64,000 nt of DNA from Flaveria trinervia (GCA_025506515.1 CM046453.1:34855851-34919850), one strand, 5' to 3'; numbered from the stretch's first letter, positions 9,770-21,934 are shown. Translations and numbers: made by a program. Notes: generated from the sequence alone by a model not told the origin.

Positions 9770-10951
9770 CTACCCTTTAGTCCCGAATGTCTTCTTTGCT
9801 CCGAAACTCTCAGCCCTCGGCTTCTTGGAGTCCATGCTCATGTGGCCCTCCTCGCCACAGTTATAACACCTTCTTACCCTACAGTCCTTCGCCACACGTC
9901 CTCTCCTTCCACACCAGAAACATACATTAGATCCCACCCTACATTCTCTGGTGTGCTCCTTCCCACATTTGCCACACCTTTTTGACCCGAAACCGGGTGT
10001 GACCACATGCCGGTCATCCACCCTCGCAACTTTGCTGTTTGGAGCGGCCCCGCCACGTCCAAACCTCTTCCCACTCCAGTTCCGGTCACCACCACCTTTC
10101 TTACTCAACTTAACCACCACCATCACCTCTCTTTCATGATACATTCTTCCCGCCAAATCAACCACCGAACTGAACATGCTCGGTTGGGCGGCGATCATGT
10201 GCCTGCAAATATCCATCGGCAAGCCCTGAATGCGTCCCTTGATATTTCATGACATGGGCGTCACCTGATCTGGCACCAGTCGTGCCATCTCGTTAAACTT
10301 GGTGGTGTATTGCTGGTATGTCATGGTTCCCGCCTCTAGTTGCAGGAACTCCCTTTCCACCTTATCCAACTCTCGGTGAGGAAAGAACTCCTCGATAACC
10401 AATTTCTTCAACTCTTGCCACTTCATTCTTCCAGTTGCTCTACTACCCTCGGTTTGGAAAATATTGTCCCACCAGCACAGAGCTGAGTCCATAAATGAAT
10501 GAGTGGCAAACTTCACCTTCTGATCTTCATGGCACTCACTGATGTCAAGGATAGCCTCTATCTCCCTCACCCACCGGTGAGCAACAACAGCAGTGTCATT
10601 ACCATCAAACGTTGAGGACGTGCATCTTTGAAATGCCCCATAATTACAGCCACGTGTTGCCTTCAGCACAGGCTCTTCTTCCTCCTCCTTGTCAGTTGAG
10701 ACAACCTTCTCAGTCTCCAGTTATTCTCTCCCTCCCGAGGACCTATTCCTCTCCTTCCTTTCTCCTTCTCTTACAGCCTTTATCATTTCGCTCACCACAG
10801 ACAGTAAGATCGTCTGCATGACTTGGTGAACCTATTCCACCACTGCCTCCTTTATTGAGGCCCTCAAGTTAGCACTCTTGTCACCACCCTCCGGATGAGG
10901 GGTATCGGGCTTTTCATGAGCCACCTCTTCAGCTTGACGCCTTCCTTTCAT
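9770..10951 (-). pseudogene. gag: Gag, element C
   Basis: The likely start is the ATG at 10949-10951 (MKGRRQAEEVAHEK). The order is N-terminal helical region; capsid-like domain with FMDSALCWWDN and FFPHRELDKVEREF (10247-10669); then the knuckle region (9770-10222). The knuckles are CGKCGKEHTREC, CFWCGRRGRVAKDC (His changed to Arg) and CYNCGEEGHMSMDS (last Cys lost). Two frame breaks and at least one in-frame stop interrupt it. It is the best-preserved Gag of this family in the window. Confidence 0.85.
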
Positions 10952-11312
10952 GACCCATGGTCAATCATGGGAATAGCTTAGTTTTTGTCCCATTTAGTAA
11001 GATTCAAACACTAACATGGTCATTCAAGGGAATGGCTCAGTTTTTGTCAAGTATAGTAAATCCCTACTTATAGTGGCCAGTTGTGATTAGCCACTTACTT
11101 TACTCTTCATACCCCAAGCATTCCCTATCCTGACTAAATCAGTCTCTAAATCTGCTAAAAGCACATAAATCATATAACATGCGCACATAATACCAGTTAA
11201 CATTAAGAAAATACCCGATGACACACAGCTACTTGGACTGACATCCCTTTCCTTTGTACCATTTTCAGTATAGGTTTCTTTTGAAAATATTAACCCGTTC
11301 CACTTAAACTTT

Positions 11313-11325
11313 GGCTCTGATACCA
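11313..11325 (-). other. Primer-binding site, element C
   Basis: The minus strand reads TGGTATCAGAGCC, a perfect 13-nt initiator-Met tRNA primer site, 3 bases from the LTR end at 11329. Confidence 0.92.
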
Positions 11326-11328
11326 ACT

Positions 11329-13291
11329 TGTAAGGTCCCGCACCCGGGATGTTCACAGTTGGTCAATTATCATACATAAAACATATAATTTAAATTCACA
11401 GTTTCAAAAACATTGCAACGAAATAATTTAAACCATTTTATGTAGTTATAATTTCTTTTGCAAATTAATACATTATAGTTGATTGTTACAAAATATCATA
11501 ATTTGCATTACATCACAAAAACATTATCGTAACATGAAATGGATGCCATCCAAAATTGTCCAAGCAGTTGTCCCATGCCATCCTCAACAACAATTACCTG
11601 CCAATCGGAAACATAATAAAAGTCAGCTTTGCTGAGTGAGTTCTAGTTTTATAAAGTGAAATACTTTTCTTTCATTTAAAACCATTCTTTACTTCCATAC
11701 ATGATCATATATCATACATACACATAGACAATATCATTGTTTTCTTCCATTACCAATCATCACTTTCCTTCGATTATTCTTTCCATACCAATGTCATCAG
11801 TTATACCCCAAACGTAGGCACAAAGCAGGTACTGGGCTGAAGTTTATCAGACTTCCATAATGCACATAGCCTAGCACCCGTACCGGGGCAAGTGACAAGG
11901 ACCCCATACATAAGTTTACCCCAAATGTAGGCACAAAGCAGGCACAAAGCAGGCACAAAGCGAGTACTGGGCCGAAGTCTATAAATTGACTCCCGTTCAT
12001 TGTGCACAAAGCCTAGTACCAGTATCGGGGCAAAACTTATCCTTTAACTCATCCTTCTATTAATGCATTCATCCTTTCATTCTTTATGTTCCTCTTTTCA
12101 TTATTTTCCACTTTTCATTACATACTATTTTACATTCGTTGATATTATGCAACCACGCAAAGCCACGGAAAATAAACATACATAATAAGGAACATAACAT
12201 AAACATAACCATACATAGCATCATCATACACATCACATAAGACCCCATAGAGTCAACTTACATTACCCACAGGAACCTCCCAAGTCAAAGCCTATACTCT
12301 ACATTTTTCCCAAAATTTAGAAATTATTCTAAGTCCTAGGTCCATGGGCACTATTCAGGTGCATGGCCTTCTGGTCCCATGGGAACACTTAGGTTCATGG
12401 GAAATGTTCTGGGCACATGGGCACTATTGGGGTGCATGACCCAACACTTAGTCTTTTAAGGTATTTCTACGAGCATGAGCACTATGCAGGTGCATGAGTG
12501 CTTAGGTGCATGGGCAATCTAGGCACATGGATACTATTCAGGCACATGGGGATTTAGGCACATGGGACTATACTTTGAAAATTTGACTGTTGGGTGCATG
12601 GGCCTATTTCAGGCGGGTGGGCAGCCCACTCATACTAACAACTTGATAATCAGTCCCAAATCACCAATACCTCATGTTCTAACCCTAGTTCTAGCATTCT
12701 AAGCCACAAAACAGGAACTGGCATCATCATAACACCAAGAACACCCAGAATAATAATCCACCCACATTCACACATACACATTCATATTGGTATAAAACCC
12801 ACTTTTACAAAAAACATTATACATGGAATTCCAGCCCAAAAAAATCAATGAAAACATGCACAAAGGGGTTTTAGAACTCACCTTATGCAACTTTCATGTA
12901 GACTCTTCACACCTGAATGCAAATTGAGTTCAACCGCCTAGATACCCACCAAAAACACACACACCCGAACACATAATCACACATAAGCATACAACCGAGG
13001 CATAGGTCAGCCAAGAACAACTAAGATGATGAATTCTTACCTTGAATTCAAATCTTCTTCTTCTTTCTTCAAAAGCCAAAACTTCAGCTCTTCTTCTTTC
13101 TCTCTCTAGGAAAATCCGAACAAAAGAAGTGTGCAGGGAAGTGTGGGCGGCCATGCCCACTTTATGCACCAACTTTTTACTTTTTGTCTTTTTTGACACT
13201 TTTAGTCCCTCAACTTGGGCTAAATTATGTTTCCTTTCTTTTTCTACACTTTTATTCTTTCCTTCCCATCTTTAAATAACTGGTTATTACA
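11329..13291 (-). repeat. 5' LTR of gypsy element C
   Basis: This 1963-bp LTR runs on the minus strand from TGTAATAACC at 13291 to CGGGACCTTACA at 11329. It keeps the conserved block seen in the other LTRs (CTAGAACTCACTCAGCAA-type, near 11630). It has a degenerate repeat of GCATGGGCACTATTCAGGT-like units at 12340-12620 in place of the CATCCGCATTT minisatellite. Confidence 0.87.
11806..12033 (-). repeat. Two-copy module in gypsy LTR
   Basis: Two imperfect ~110-bp copies (about 11806-11895 and 11917-12033) share ACCCCAAA, GTAGGCACAAAGCAGG, TACTGGGC and CGGGGCAA words. The reverse complement of this pair is found in both LTRs of element E (43992-44210 and about 49800-50025), so the duplication predates the split of these LTRs. 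Confidence 0.7.
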
Positions 13292-13671
13292 TTCAAAAAA
13301 TTTTCCTTTATACATAAGTTGTATTACATAAAAAAGTATTTACATAAGTCTAGACAAGATCTAGAGAACAATCCAAAAAATTTTCCTTTATACATAAGTT
13401 GTATTACATAAAAAAGTATTTACATAAGTCTAGACAAGATCTAGAGAACAATCTTTAAAACCCCAATATTCTATCAACTCTAGCCCCAATACCAACCTCC
13501 CTAGACTCTACATCACATGGCAATAAGATATTTACCCAAAACATTTAACAAGTCAACATTACCATGGTGAGTTCATAAAAAAATATTTAAAAATCTCTTA
13601 GAAAATACTTCCACTAGAATGATAATTATGTAAACAAGTAATATAATAAACTCAACTCCCGTCGTACACGT
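13292..13671. other. Unclassified A/T-rich flank of element D
   Basis: Non-coding. It begins with a perfect two-copy tandem repeat (listed separately) and continues as A/T-rich DNA to the D insertion site. The matching right-hand flank is 21935-22704. I see no gene or recognisable transposon end. Confidence 0.6.
13294..13453. repeat. Perfect 80-bp tandem duplication
   Basis: Units 13294-13373 and 13374-13453 are identical by eye. Each starts CAAAAAATTTTCC and ends AGAGAACAATC. The array begins 3 bp outside the element C LTR. Confidence 0.93.
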
Positions 13672-14405
13672 TGTTGATACATGTGTACCTAGTTTAGGAG
13701 CTTAATGTAAAATGTCTGTTATGTCTTAAACATATGTAATTGAAGGGGTATGAATGAAATGCAATGTGTGGTTGATGCATATAACGTTTAATATTTCATT
13801 GTTTATTGTGTGATAATGCATATTGAACTAACTATATAGGTTTGTGGTTGTTTATATAATTCTTAGTCAATAATGATTGAGAAACATGTTCAAACTTAAT
13901 CGTGTGAAGTTATCATGTGAATGGACCATGCTAATGGACCATACGCATAAATACTTCATGCTAATGGACTAGTCGCATGACTGAACCAGGAGACTGGATC
14001 AGTCGCACGATTGAGACATAAGATTGACTCAGTCGCACGACTAGACCTTCAGTCGTGGGGATGGATCAACCGCATGCTTCAGTCGCACGACTGAACCATG
14101 TTAATGGTTCATTCGTATGAATGGAAAACCCTAACCTATAAACATGACCTAATTTGTAAAAAAAAGCAATTCAAATACCTACGCACATAATCGTACCCTA
14201 GCCGTCCAGAGACTCAAGAAAACCTGTTCCAAGTTCATAGATCACAGTTGATCATGTTCTAATCATTCATAACGTTTGATTAATCGTTAGATTGATCTTA
14301 ACTGTGTTCTCTCTGAATGAATCGCCAATCAAATAGGATTCCGCACTATTTGAGTTTGTATACACGTATAATCAGTTAGTACTCTGTACCTAAACGGTCC
14401 TAACA
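13672..14405 (+). repeat. 5' LTR of copia element D
   Basis: 734 bp, TGTTGATACA...GGTCCTAACA. The region 13920-14125 is packed with short near-palindromes of the TCAGTCG-CA-CGACTGA type; the best copy is 14078-14095 with 8-bp arms. Sireviruses are known for palindromic repeat clusters upstream of the LTR promoter, and this cluster may be the equivalent. Confidence 0.92.
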
Positions 14406-14407
14406 AG

Positions 14408-14420
14408 TGGTATTAGAGCT
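14408..14420 (+). other. Primer-binding site, element D
   Basis: TGGTATTAGAGCT lies 2 bases after the LTR end. It matches initiator-Met tRNA (TGGTATCAGAGCC) with a C-to-T change and a final mismatch. Confidence 0.88.
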
Positions 14421-14636
14421 TTAGCTCTTGATTTTGCATGTGATTCAATCGTTTTCGGTGTAAATTTCACGTTTTTCATTCAAAAATACCATCTTTTTGA
14501 GTAAAACAGTGTTTTCTGTGTCTCCCGATCAAAAAGTTCACGTTTTTCAGCTTACGGCAGATTAGGGTTGTGAAAAATCGTATTTTGGCGTCAAAGTACC
14601 AAAACTCTTTGAATTTCCAAATCCAGCAGCCTTAGT

Positions 14637-14880
14637 TGCACGATTGGCTCAATCGCACGACTGAACTCAATCGCACCCCCCATACGCACGATTGAACTCA
14701 GTCGCCCATCCATTCGTACGACTGAACACCCCATTCGCATTGTTCATCCGCACTTGATCACACGATTGACTCATCCGCATTGATTCAATCGCACGATTGA
14801 TTCATCCGCACTAGTCCATCCGCACGATTGACCCAATCGCACGTCTCCATTCGCACGTCTCCATTCGCACCATTGAAATA
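14637..14880 (+). repeat. Short-motif repeat cluster in the leader of D
   Basis: Degenerate units such as CGCACGATTGAACTCA, CATCCGCATTGATTCA and CATTCGCAC occur about a dozen times between the primer site and gag. They extend the palindromic motif family of the LTR. They also resemble the CATCCGCATTGACTCAT units of the unrelated gypsy LTR at 3845-4110. Confidence 0.8.
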
Positions 14881-14910
14881 GTTTCGTTCAAACTCTCAAA
14901 GTATAAAGAA

Positions 14911-17733
14911 ATGGAAGATCAGTACTCGGCATTTATTATAGGTATGGACTCGCGTATCCAGAACTTGTTGCTTCTGGAAAATGAGATTGGGAATCACAAC
15001 AAGCCGCCTAAGCTTATCACGTTAGACAATTACCCATAATGGAAGCTAAGATTTGAAATTTATCTAAATGATGTTGATCGCAATCTTTGGGAATCAATCC
15101 AGACTGGTTATAGTATGCCGGTAGGTGCTGATGGCGTCAAACTTACTCTAGGCGGCATGACTGATTGCTAGAAGGTGAAGTATAATACTGAAAAAAAGGT
15201 GTATGCTCTGTTGACTCAGTCGATTCCTAAGGATGTATTCCACCAATTTTTTGAGAATAAACAGGCTAATAAATTATGGGAGGCTCTAGAAAAACGATAC
15301 GATGGGAATGCATCGTTAAAAGCTCTAAAGGCTAAAGCTTTAAAGAAGGAGTTCGATAATTTCTCATCGATGGGTAAGGAGAGCTTGGATGATGTCATAG
15401 ACCGATTCTAATATTTAATGAGTGGGTTGCATTCTCATGGGGTTACAATGTCAATGGAAGATAATGTATCAAGCTTTGTCGATGGCCTGCCAGAGAAGTG
15501 GGACTCGATTGTGTCTAATTTGAGACAGAACAATTTACTAGGTAAATTAGACATAAATGACTTCATCCTGAAACTGAGGGAGGAGGAACTGAGGATAAAG
15601 TATAGGTCTTAAAAAGGATGTTATGATCAGAACCCATCACTGTATAATTCAACTTCCACCTCAAAAGGCTAAGGAGCACCACTTCAAACTGCATTCGTGT
15701 CAACTTTAGCAACTCCTCGCTAGCCTCTACTTTAGGGTCAGAAACGTCAGGGTCATCTAGCACCCAATATATAGTACCTGAATCAAATGCTACGAAGTTG
15801 AAGACCGTGAATATCGGGAATATCACTATGGAGGTTGCAAAGGAGCATATGGACCTCTTAGCTGCAGTTGTTCATTCTTATGATGGTCTTGTTGCAAGAA
15901 AGATCGGAAATTACCACTTGGCTGATGAGGATTACGAGCAGGTGGACAAGAATGAATTAGAAAGAATGGACATTATGTGGTTGTTGGCAAGTGTTATTCG
16001 TATAGCCAAGAAGTTTGTGAAGAAGACTAGACAGAACTTGATAGCTACAAAGGATACAACCTTTGGTTTGATAAAACCAAAGTTACCTATTTCAACTGTG
16101 GAGAAAAGGGACACTTCAAACGTGAATGTGTGAAGCCAAGAAGACAGGTAACGGTAATCCTTTCTCATCATTCAATCGTAAGGACAAACCCACAAGTGAA
16201 GCTGCATCATCAAGCATAGATCCTAAAGCTTTGACTACACAAGATGACAAAGGTCAAGATTGGACTTTTTTGTTTTGTATCCCCGGGTGAGTCCAACATT
16301 GCAAATGTTAAAGTTTTGGATGATGACACTGCAAGCGTAGGTGATATAGCAGGTGAACTAGTAATGTCAGATCATGAAGATACTACTACTGTGGCACTCA
16401 CCTGAATGAAGAAGGTCCCAGAACAACATGTTCAAAATCACCAGCATCCGAACGGTCAAACTCTGCGATGATGGCTGATTCAACCGAACCTTCTTAGGTA
16501 AGTACCACAGACCCACTTTTTGATAATCATGCTTGTACTGAATGTAATAAATTTAGAGACAACATAAATTCAAAATTTGTTAGGCTATTAGATCATAATG
16601 ATAGTTTAGTAAATGACTTGCAACTATGCACAAAGGCTAACTGGATTTTAAAACAAAATGAGCACAGTTATAAAGAGAAAATAGAGCTTTTAAACAAACA
16701 ACTAAGGGAAACCAAAGTTTTTGCTTTTATCCAACAAAATGACATAAAGTTCTATTTAAACTCCCTAGAAACAACTAAGAAAGAAAAGGCAGTTTTGGAA
16801 GTCGAAGCAAACTCATTAAAACAAAAACTGCACAGTTGGACAAGATCTTCTCATATAGTACAACACTTAGTGAGAGAACGAAACAATAGTGAGGGGTTGG
16901 GATACAAAGTGGTTCCACCACCACATGAGACAGTGTTAAATCCTAAATGTAGTCCAGTAAATAACAACCCTGTCAAGGATCATATGGTGTCCACTCCTAT
17001 AGTTAGTGATCTAGATTCCACGAGTAAATCGGAGGAATCTGCCACTAAACAGAAGGAGGCCACCTTAAACTCTAAAGGTAAGATGCCTATAGTTAATTTG
17101 GATGAGCAATTTGAAAAGCTTAAAGTAAAGTCAGGTTCTAGTATGTCTAATTCTGAACCCAAAAAGAGCAAATAAGTTAACCAACCACGTGCACCATGTC
17201 TTACTCCAGAGAAACAAAAAGGTAAAGATGTTAAAATTGGTCAAACAATGAATTTTGTTAAAGAATTTAAAGCATCTAAACAAGAAGCGTCCAAACCCAA
17301 ACAGACTAAAGTCACATCTGTGTCACACATTTCCCCACGGAAACAGTTCCACCAACGTATAGAAAGTAGATCATGCTACAACTGTGGAAAGTATGGACAC
17401 ATTACTTCTACCTGTCCTTATTATCAGAAACCAAGGAAGAAAGTTGAACTTCATGACACGAAACCAAGTTCTTCAAAACAGAGCTCTACTACTCCACCAA
17501 AAAGGACTAGTGAACATAAAGTTCAAACCATCAGCCAGTCGTCTGTTTATCACAAACAGGCCCTACACAAAACTGGCGTATGGAAAGAAAAATCAAGTCA
17601 AATGTCTGATAATGAGAACAAGAAGAAGATTGATCTGCCCTCACCCTCAAATGGACAGTGGGTAGAATTTATGATGTGTGATGCCTCTGGGTCACCCAAG
17701 CCAGTTAAGGCTTGGGTCCCTAATCTACACTAA
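14911..17733 (+). pseudogene. gag: Gag, copia element D
   Basis: The start at 14911 (MEDQYSAF) gives the copia Gag N-terminus with the PKLITLDNYP-WKLRFE motif. Lesions include a stop before that WKLRF, a stop at 15169 where the family has Trp, and frame changes near 15411, 15612 and 16130. Capsid-like helices cover 15175-15612. A first knuckle near 16085-16130 reads YFNCGEKGHFKREC with the first Cys lost. A coiled-coil segment follows at 16618-16850. A second knuckle, CYNCGKYGHITSTC, lies at 17374-17415, then a Lys/Ser-rich tail ending WVPNLH. Two knuckle regions with a coiled coil between them is a Sirevirus-like layout. Confidence 0.85.
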
Positions 17734-17749
17734 TCATTTCCTTCAAATG

Positions 17750-18208
17750 TGCAGGGGGTCCACTATAGTGCTTCTACAAATACCTGAATTGTTGATAGCA
17801 GAGCATCAAGGCACATGACTAGGAACTTGTCTCTCCTTTGAAACGCCAAACAAATTAAAGGAGGACATGTTTCATTTGCTAGAAATAAAGGAAGATACAT
17901 CACAGCTCAAGGGGAAGTTGAAAACTAGAAAGTGAAGTTTGATAAGGTAAACTATGTTTAACAACTTCAAAATAACTTACTTTCTGTACCCTAAATCTAT
18001 GACAAAGGCTTTAAGGTAGTCTTTGACAACAAGAAGGGCAATGTGTTGAAGAAGGATTATGTAATCCGGAGGACCAAGTCTGATGTCAGCTTCAAGATAT
18101 AATGACTTATATGTCTTGGATCTATCAAAGGCCTCCACAATTGATCATCAAGTACAATGCTTCTGGTCAAAGGCAATAGAGAAAGACTCCATCTCCTAGC
18201 ATAGGAGA
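17750..18208 (+). pseudogene. pol: Protease and pre-integrase region, element D
   Basis: The expected copia protease motif D-S-G-C-S/A-x-H-M-T appears as VDSRASRHMT (about 17790-17820), so the catalytic Gly is Arg. Several in-frame stops and frame changes follow before the integrase zinc-binding region. Confidence 0.72.
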
Positions 18209-19063
18209 ATGGGACACATAAATCCCCGAAAGATGAATCACTTGATCCAGAATGATCTAGTGCGTGGAGTAAACGTTAAGAACTTCCAACTACCGGATTT
18301 CTATGTCGCTTGTAAGAAAGGAAAACATACCAAGAAGGCTCATAAGTCTAAGAAAGTTAATTACATTGAGTTGCCTCTTGAGCTTCAACACATAGATCTG
18401 TTTGGTCTAGTCAGTACAAGGAGTATTGCTGGTGACTTGTACTGCTATGTAGTTATGGATGATTACTCAAGATTCTCTTGGGTGATGTTTCTGAAATCTA
18501 AATCAGAGATATTTGAATCATTCATAGAGCTGGTAACTACACTAGAGTCATTCTACAAGCTGAAGGTATGACAAGTTCGCTCAGACAACAGTACCGAGTT
18601 CAAGAACTAATGGATGGAGGCATTCTGCAAAGAAAAAGGAATTGTACACTAGTTCACATCTGCCTACACTCCTCAAATGAGCAGAGCTGCTGAGAGAAAG
18701 AATCGCAGCTTGATAGAGACAGCCCGGATGACGCTAGCAGACTCGAAACTATCCATTCAATTCTGGAATGAGGCAGTGGCCAATGCATGTTACACTCTAA
18801 ATCGAGTTCTTGTGGTCAAGCATCATGGTAAAATGTGTTACGAGTTACTACAACGACGTAAACCTAATCTAGAGTACCTCGAGCCGTTTGGAGCACCATG
18901 TACTCTTCTAAAGAAAACTCAGTCAGGGAAGTTTAGCGAGAAGGCTGACGAAGGAATCCTTCTAGGATACAACATACTGAATAAGAGAGTTTACAACAAC
19001 TCAACGGGTCAAGTAGAAGTGTGGTGCAACGTCGACGTTCAGAGATACACCACCCCCTGCTAG
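18209..19063 (+). pseudogene. pol: Integrase, copia element D
   Basis: The zinc-binding N-terminus begins at GHINPRKMNHL, but the CxxC part reads YVACKKGKH with the first Cys changed. The core has IDLFGL (first Asp), QVRSDNSTEF (second Asp) and SRAAERKNRSL (catalytic Glu). Stops at about 18569 and 18609 divide the core. The C-terminal segment with YTLNRVLV and GILLGYNILNKRVYN follows to 19063. Confidence 0.86.
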
Positions 19064-21110
19064 CAAAGGTCCCGCATTCTTCTTTGATTATGATGGATTC
19101 TTTAAGTCCTTCAACATCCTTCTCTCCCTTCCGAAGATGAGTTAGCAACCAAAATGATGTATGATGCCTTAAACACACCGTCACAAGACTCAACAACATT
19201 AGGCTAACAAGGTGAGTCTTCTAGTCATTTAGGGAGAGCACTGAAGGTAAGTGACTCTTCCTCTGATGATGAAGATGTGGAGAACGATCGGGTGGATCAG
19301 GAGGAACAGGTTCCTAACACTGCAAGTACACAAGCATATGATGTTGATACCTCTGACACTTCGGAACCTCACACTCCCACTGCCTCAAATACCGAACTGC
19401 TGTTCACAATCTGGATAATGAGGTAGTGGTTCCCACCACTCCTGGATCACGCTTAAATGTTTATCATCCTCTAGAAAATGTCATTGGGGATGTAAGATCA
19501 GGAGTTCAGACAAGAAATCAGCTATACTCAGTTGATTATGCCTCAGTGATGGAAAAGGGGTATCTTCATGATGGTGTGTATCGATGTTTTATGTCTCAAT
19601 TTGAGCCAAAATATGTTAGTGAATCCCTAAACGATGAGGCATGGGTGAGTGCCATGCAAGAAGAACTTCTTCAATTGAAGAAGTTAGGTGTATGGACACT
19701 GGTGGATAGACCTAAAGGCGCTAAGGTCATTGGCACCAAATGGGTCATGAAATGCAAGAAAGATGACCAAGGGGTCATAATCAGAAACAAGGCTCGACTT
19801 GTAGTTCAATGATTTCAACATGTCGAGGGGATTGATTACAATGATGTCTTTGAACCTGTGGCGAGAATGGAATCAATCGTATCTTCCTAGCCTATGCATC
19901 TTACATGAAGATTAAAGTATATCAACCGGATATAAAGAGTGCGTTTCTTCATGGTGAAATCCGGGAGACAGTGTATGTCAGTCAACCGAAGGATTTGAGG
20001 ATCCGTATCATCAGGACAGAGTTTACAAACTAGACAAGACTCTCTACGGGCTCCATCAAGCCCCAAGAGCATGGTATGAAAAGCTCTCGACTTATCTTGT
20101 AAAACACGGATTTCACAGAGGAGTGATTGACTGTACACTGTTCATCAAAGAAAAGGATGGTGACTTACTGCTTGTTCAAATTTCTGTTGACGACATAATC
20201 TTTGGTTCCAAAAACGAAGAACTATGTAAAGAATATGAAGTAGTAATGAAAGCTGAGTTTGAGATGAGTGCCATGGGAGAGATGAAGTTCTTTCTCGGGT
20301 TACAGGTGGATTAGACACCAAAGGGCATATTTCTACATTAGACCAAGTATGTAGGTGATATTCTAAGTTGGTTTGATATAGAGAATGCTTCCACAATTGG
20401 GACTCCACTTGTTACAAACCATGATGTAGCACTCGACGAAAATGGTGATCTGGTGGATGCCACTATGTACTGAGGAATGATCGGATCCCTCATGTACCTC
20501 ACTGCCACAAGACCTGATATCATGTACGCGACGTGTCTCTGCTCTAGATATCAGGCAAAATCGAAAGTCAACCATCTCATAGGCGTCAAAAGGATATTTC
20601 GTTATCTGAAGGGTACTCCAACACTTGGATTGTGGTATCCTCATGACGATGACTTTGAGCTTACAGCATACAGTGACTCGGATTATGGCGGCTGCAAAAT
20701 GAACTACAAGTCAAATTCAGCAGGATATCAATTCTTTGGGAGAAGATTAGTCACGTGGCAGTGTAAGAAGCAGACATTAGTTGTTCTGTCAACTTGTGAA
20801 GCTGAATACGTTACTGCTGCAAGTTGTTGTTCACAAATCATCTGGATCCAAGAACAAATACAGGACTACAGTTTGAAATTCTCTAACACTCCTATATTTG
20901 TTGATAATTCTGCTGCTATAGCTGTAACTAAAAATCTGGTCCAACATCCTAAGACCAAACACATCAGCATTAAATATCACTTTATATGTGATTTTTTGAA
21001 AAGAATTTAGTTGATGTTGTTAAAATTAATACGGATTTTCAACACGTTGACCTCTACACAAAAGCTTTTGATAAACCAGTTAGAGGTCAACGGCGTTAAA
21101 AAGAAAAGTG
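19064..21110 (+). pseudogene. pol: Reverse transcriptase and RNase H, copia element D
   Basis: RT starts at the EAWVSAMQEELLQLKK segment (about 19636), with IGTKWVMKCKKDDQG following. Later parts include SAFLHGEIRETVYVSQP and LYGLHQAPRAWYEKL. The catalytic box is SVDD at about 20185, in place of YVDD. RNase H (20477-21010) has YSDSDYGGC, STCEAEYVTAAS and DNSAAI. The final conserved DLYTKAFD is just readable after a stop at 21008. At least five stops or frame changes break the region. Confidence 0.88.
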
Positions 21111-21240
21111 AAGTGATTTCAGACGATGACAGTACTTAGTCCAACAAATAGACTTAATTTTTATTTTATTTTCTATTTTATTTTATTTTATTTTTTCACC
21201 TATTAAAATTCTAAACGCAAAAACATTTTCGGTTTTAAAA

Positions 21241-21254
21241 TTTTAGGGGGAGAA
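21241..21254 (+). other. Polypurine tract region of element D
   Basis: TTTTAGGGGGAGAATA, the purine run used to prime plus-strand synthesis in copia elements. The 3' LTR should start nearby but its first part is missing; 21255-21682 is non-coding and unlike the 5' LTR. Confidence 0.65.
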
Positions 21255-21682
21255 TAAGTTAAATTAGTATTAAATTAGTTGCTTTAGTTTTAGTACTCAA
21301 AAAAAGGGGAGGAGGATAGTCTAGCTAAGAGTTTGGGACTTTAAAAGAATGAAATTGTTTAAGATGCAAAATTCAAAGTATAGGTCTGAAAAGTCTAAGC
21401 AACATAAAAGGAAAAATGATAGTAAAACTCGCTGCTACTAAGGTAACAGGGAGAAAGTAGACCTAGAGGTCGCTAGACCATTAGATGATGTGTCGGTAGA
21501 TTCAACACAATAGATAAGTAGACCTCGTTGGTGATTTCAAGTTCAAACTAAGTTGTTCAACAAGCTGTGGGTTATCATCTTATCCCTGGTTAACACAATC
21601 AACAAAGTTCCAATAAGGGGTGATGAGCAAAATAAATGCCACAAATGTGTGCGGATGACCATAAAATGAGCAAACCACATGA

Positions 21683-21934
21683 AAAATGTAAAAAGAAATT
21701 CAAATAGCTACGCACATAATCGTACCCTAGCCATCCAGAGACTCAAGAAAACCTGTTCCAAGTTCATAGATCACAATTGATCGTGTTCTAATCATTCAAA
21801 ACGTTTTATTAATCATTAGATTGATCTTAACTGTGTTCTCCCTAATTGGATCGCCAATCAAATAGTATTCCACACTATTTTAGTTGTTATACGCACAAAA
21901 TCAGTTAGTACTCCGTACCTAAACGGTCCTAACA
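21683..21934 (+). repeat. Partial 3' LTR of element D (U3 part lost)
   Basis: It matches only the last ~255 bp of the 5' LTR (14150-14405), ending GGTCCTAACA. The palindrome-rich first ~480 bp is absent. The clean TSD beside it shows that the loss lies inside the element. Confidence 0.88.

Larger units (their letters stand above)
9213..13291 (-). mobile_element. Ty3/gypsy element C, 3'-truncated
   Basis: This is a third member of the A/B/E family or a close sister. On the minus strand it has a 5' LTR (13291 to 11329), a primer-binding site, gag, and protease ending at the protease-RT linker near 9213. RT, integrase and the 3' LTR are missing. The leader (10952-11312) is non-coding. Confidence 0.87.
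13672..21934 (+). mobile_element. Ty1/copia element D, TSD CACGT
   Basis: This 8263-bp element is flanked by a perfect 5-bp target duplication CACGT (13667-13671 and 21935-21939). The order is LTR, Met-type primer site, gag, protease, integrase, RT, RNase H, polypurine tract, partial LTR. Integrase before RT is diagnostic of Ty1/copia. The gag has a coiled coil and two zinc-knuckle regions, a Sirevirus-like trait. It is inactive: there are many stops and frameshifts, and the 3' LTR has lost its first part. Confidence 0.93.
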
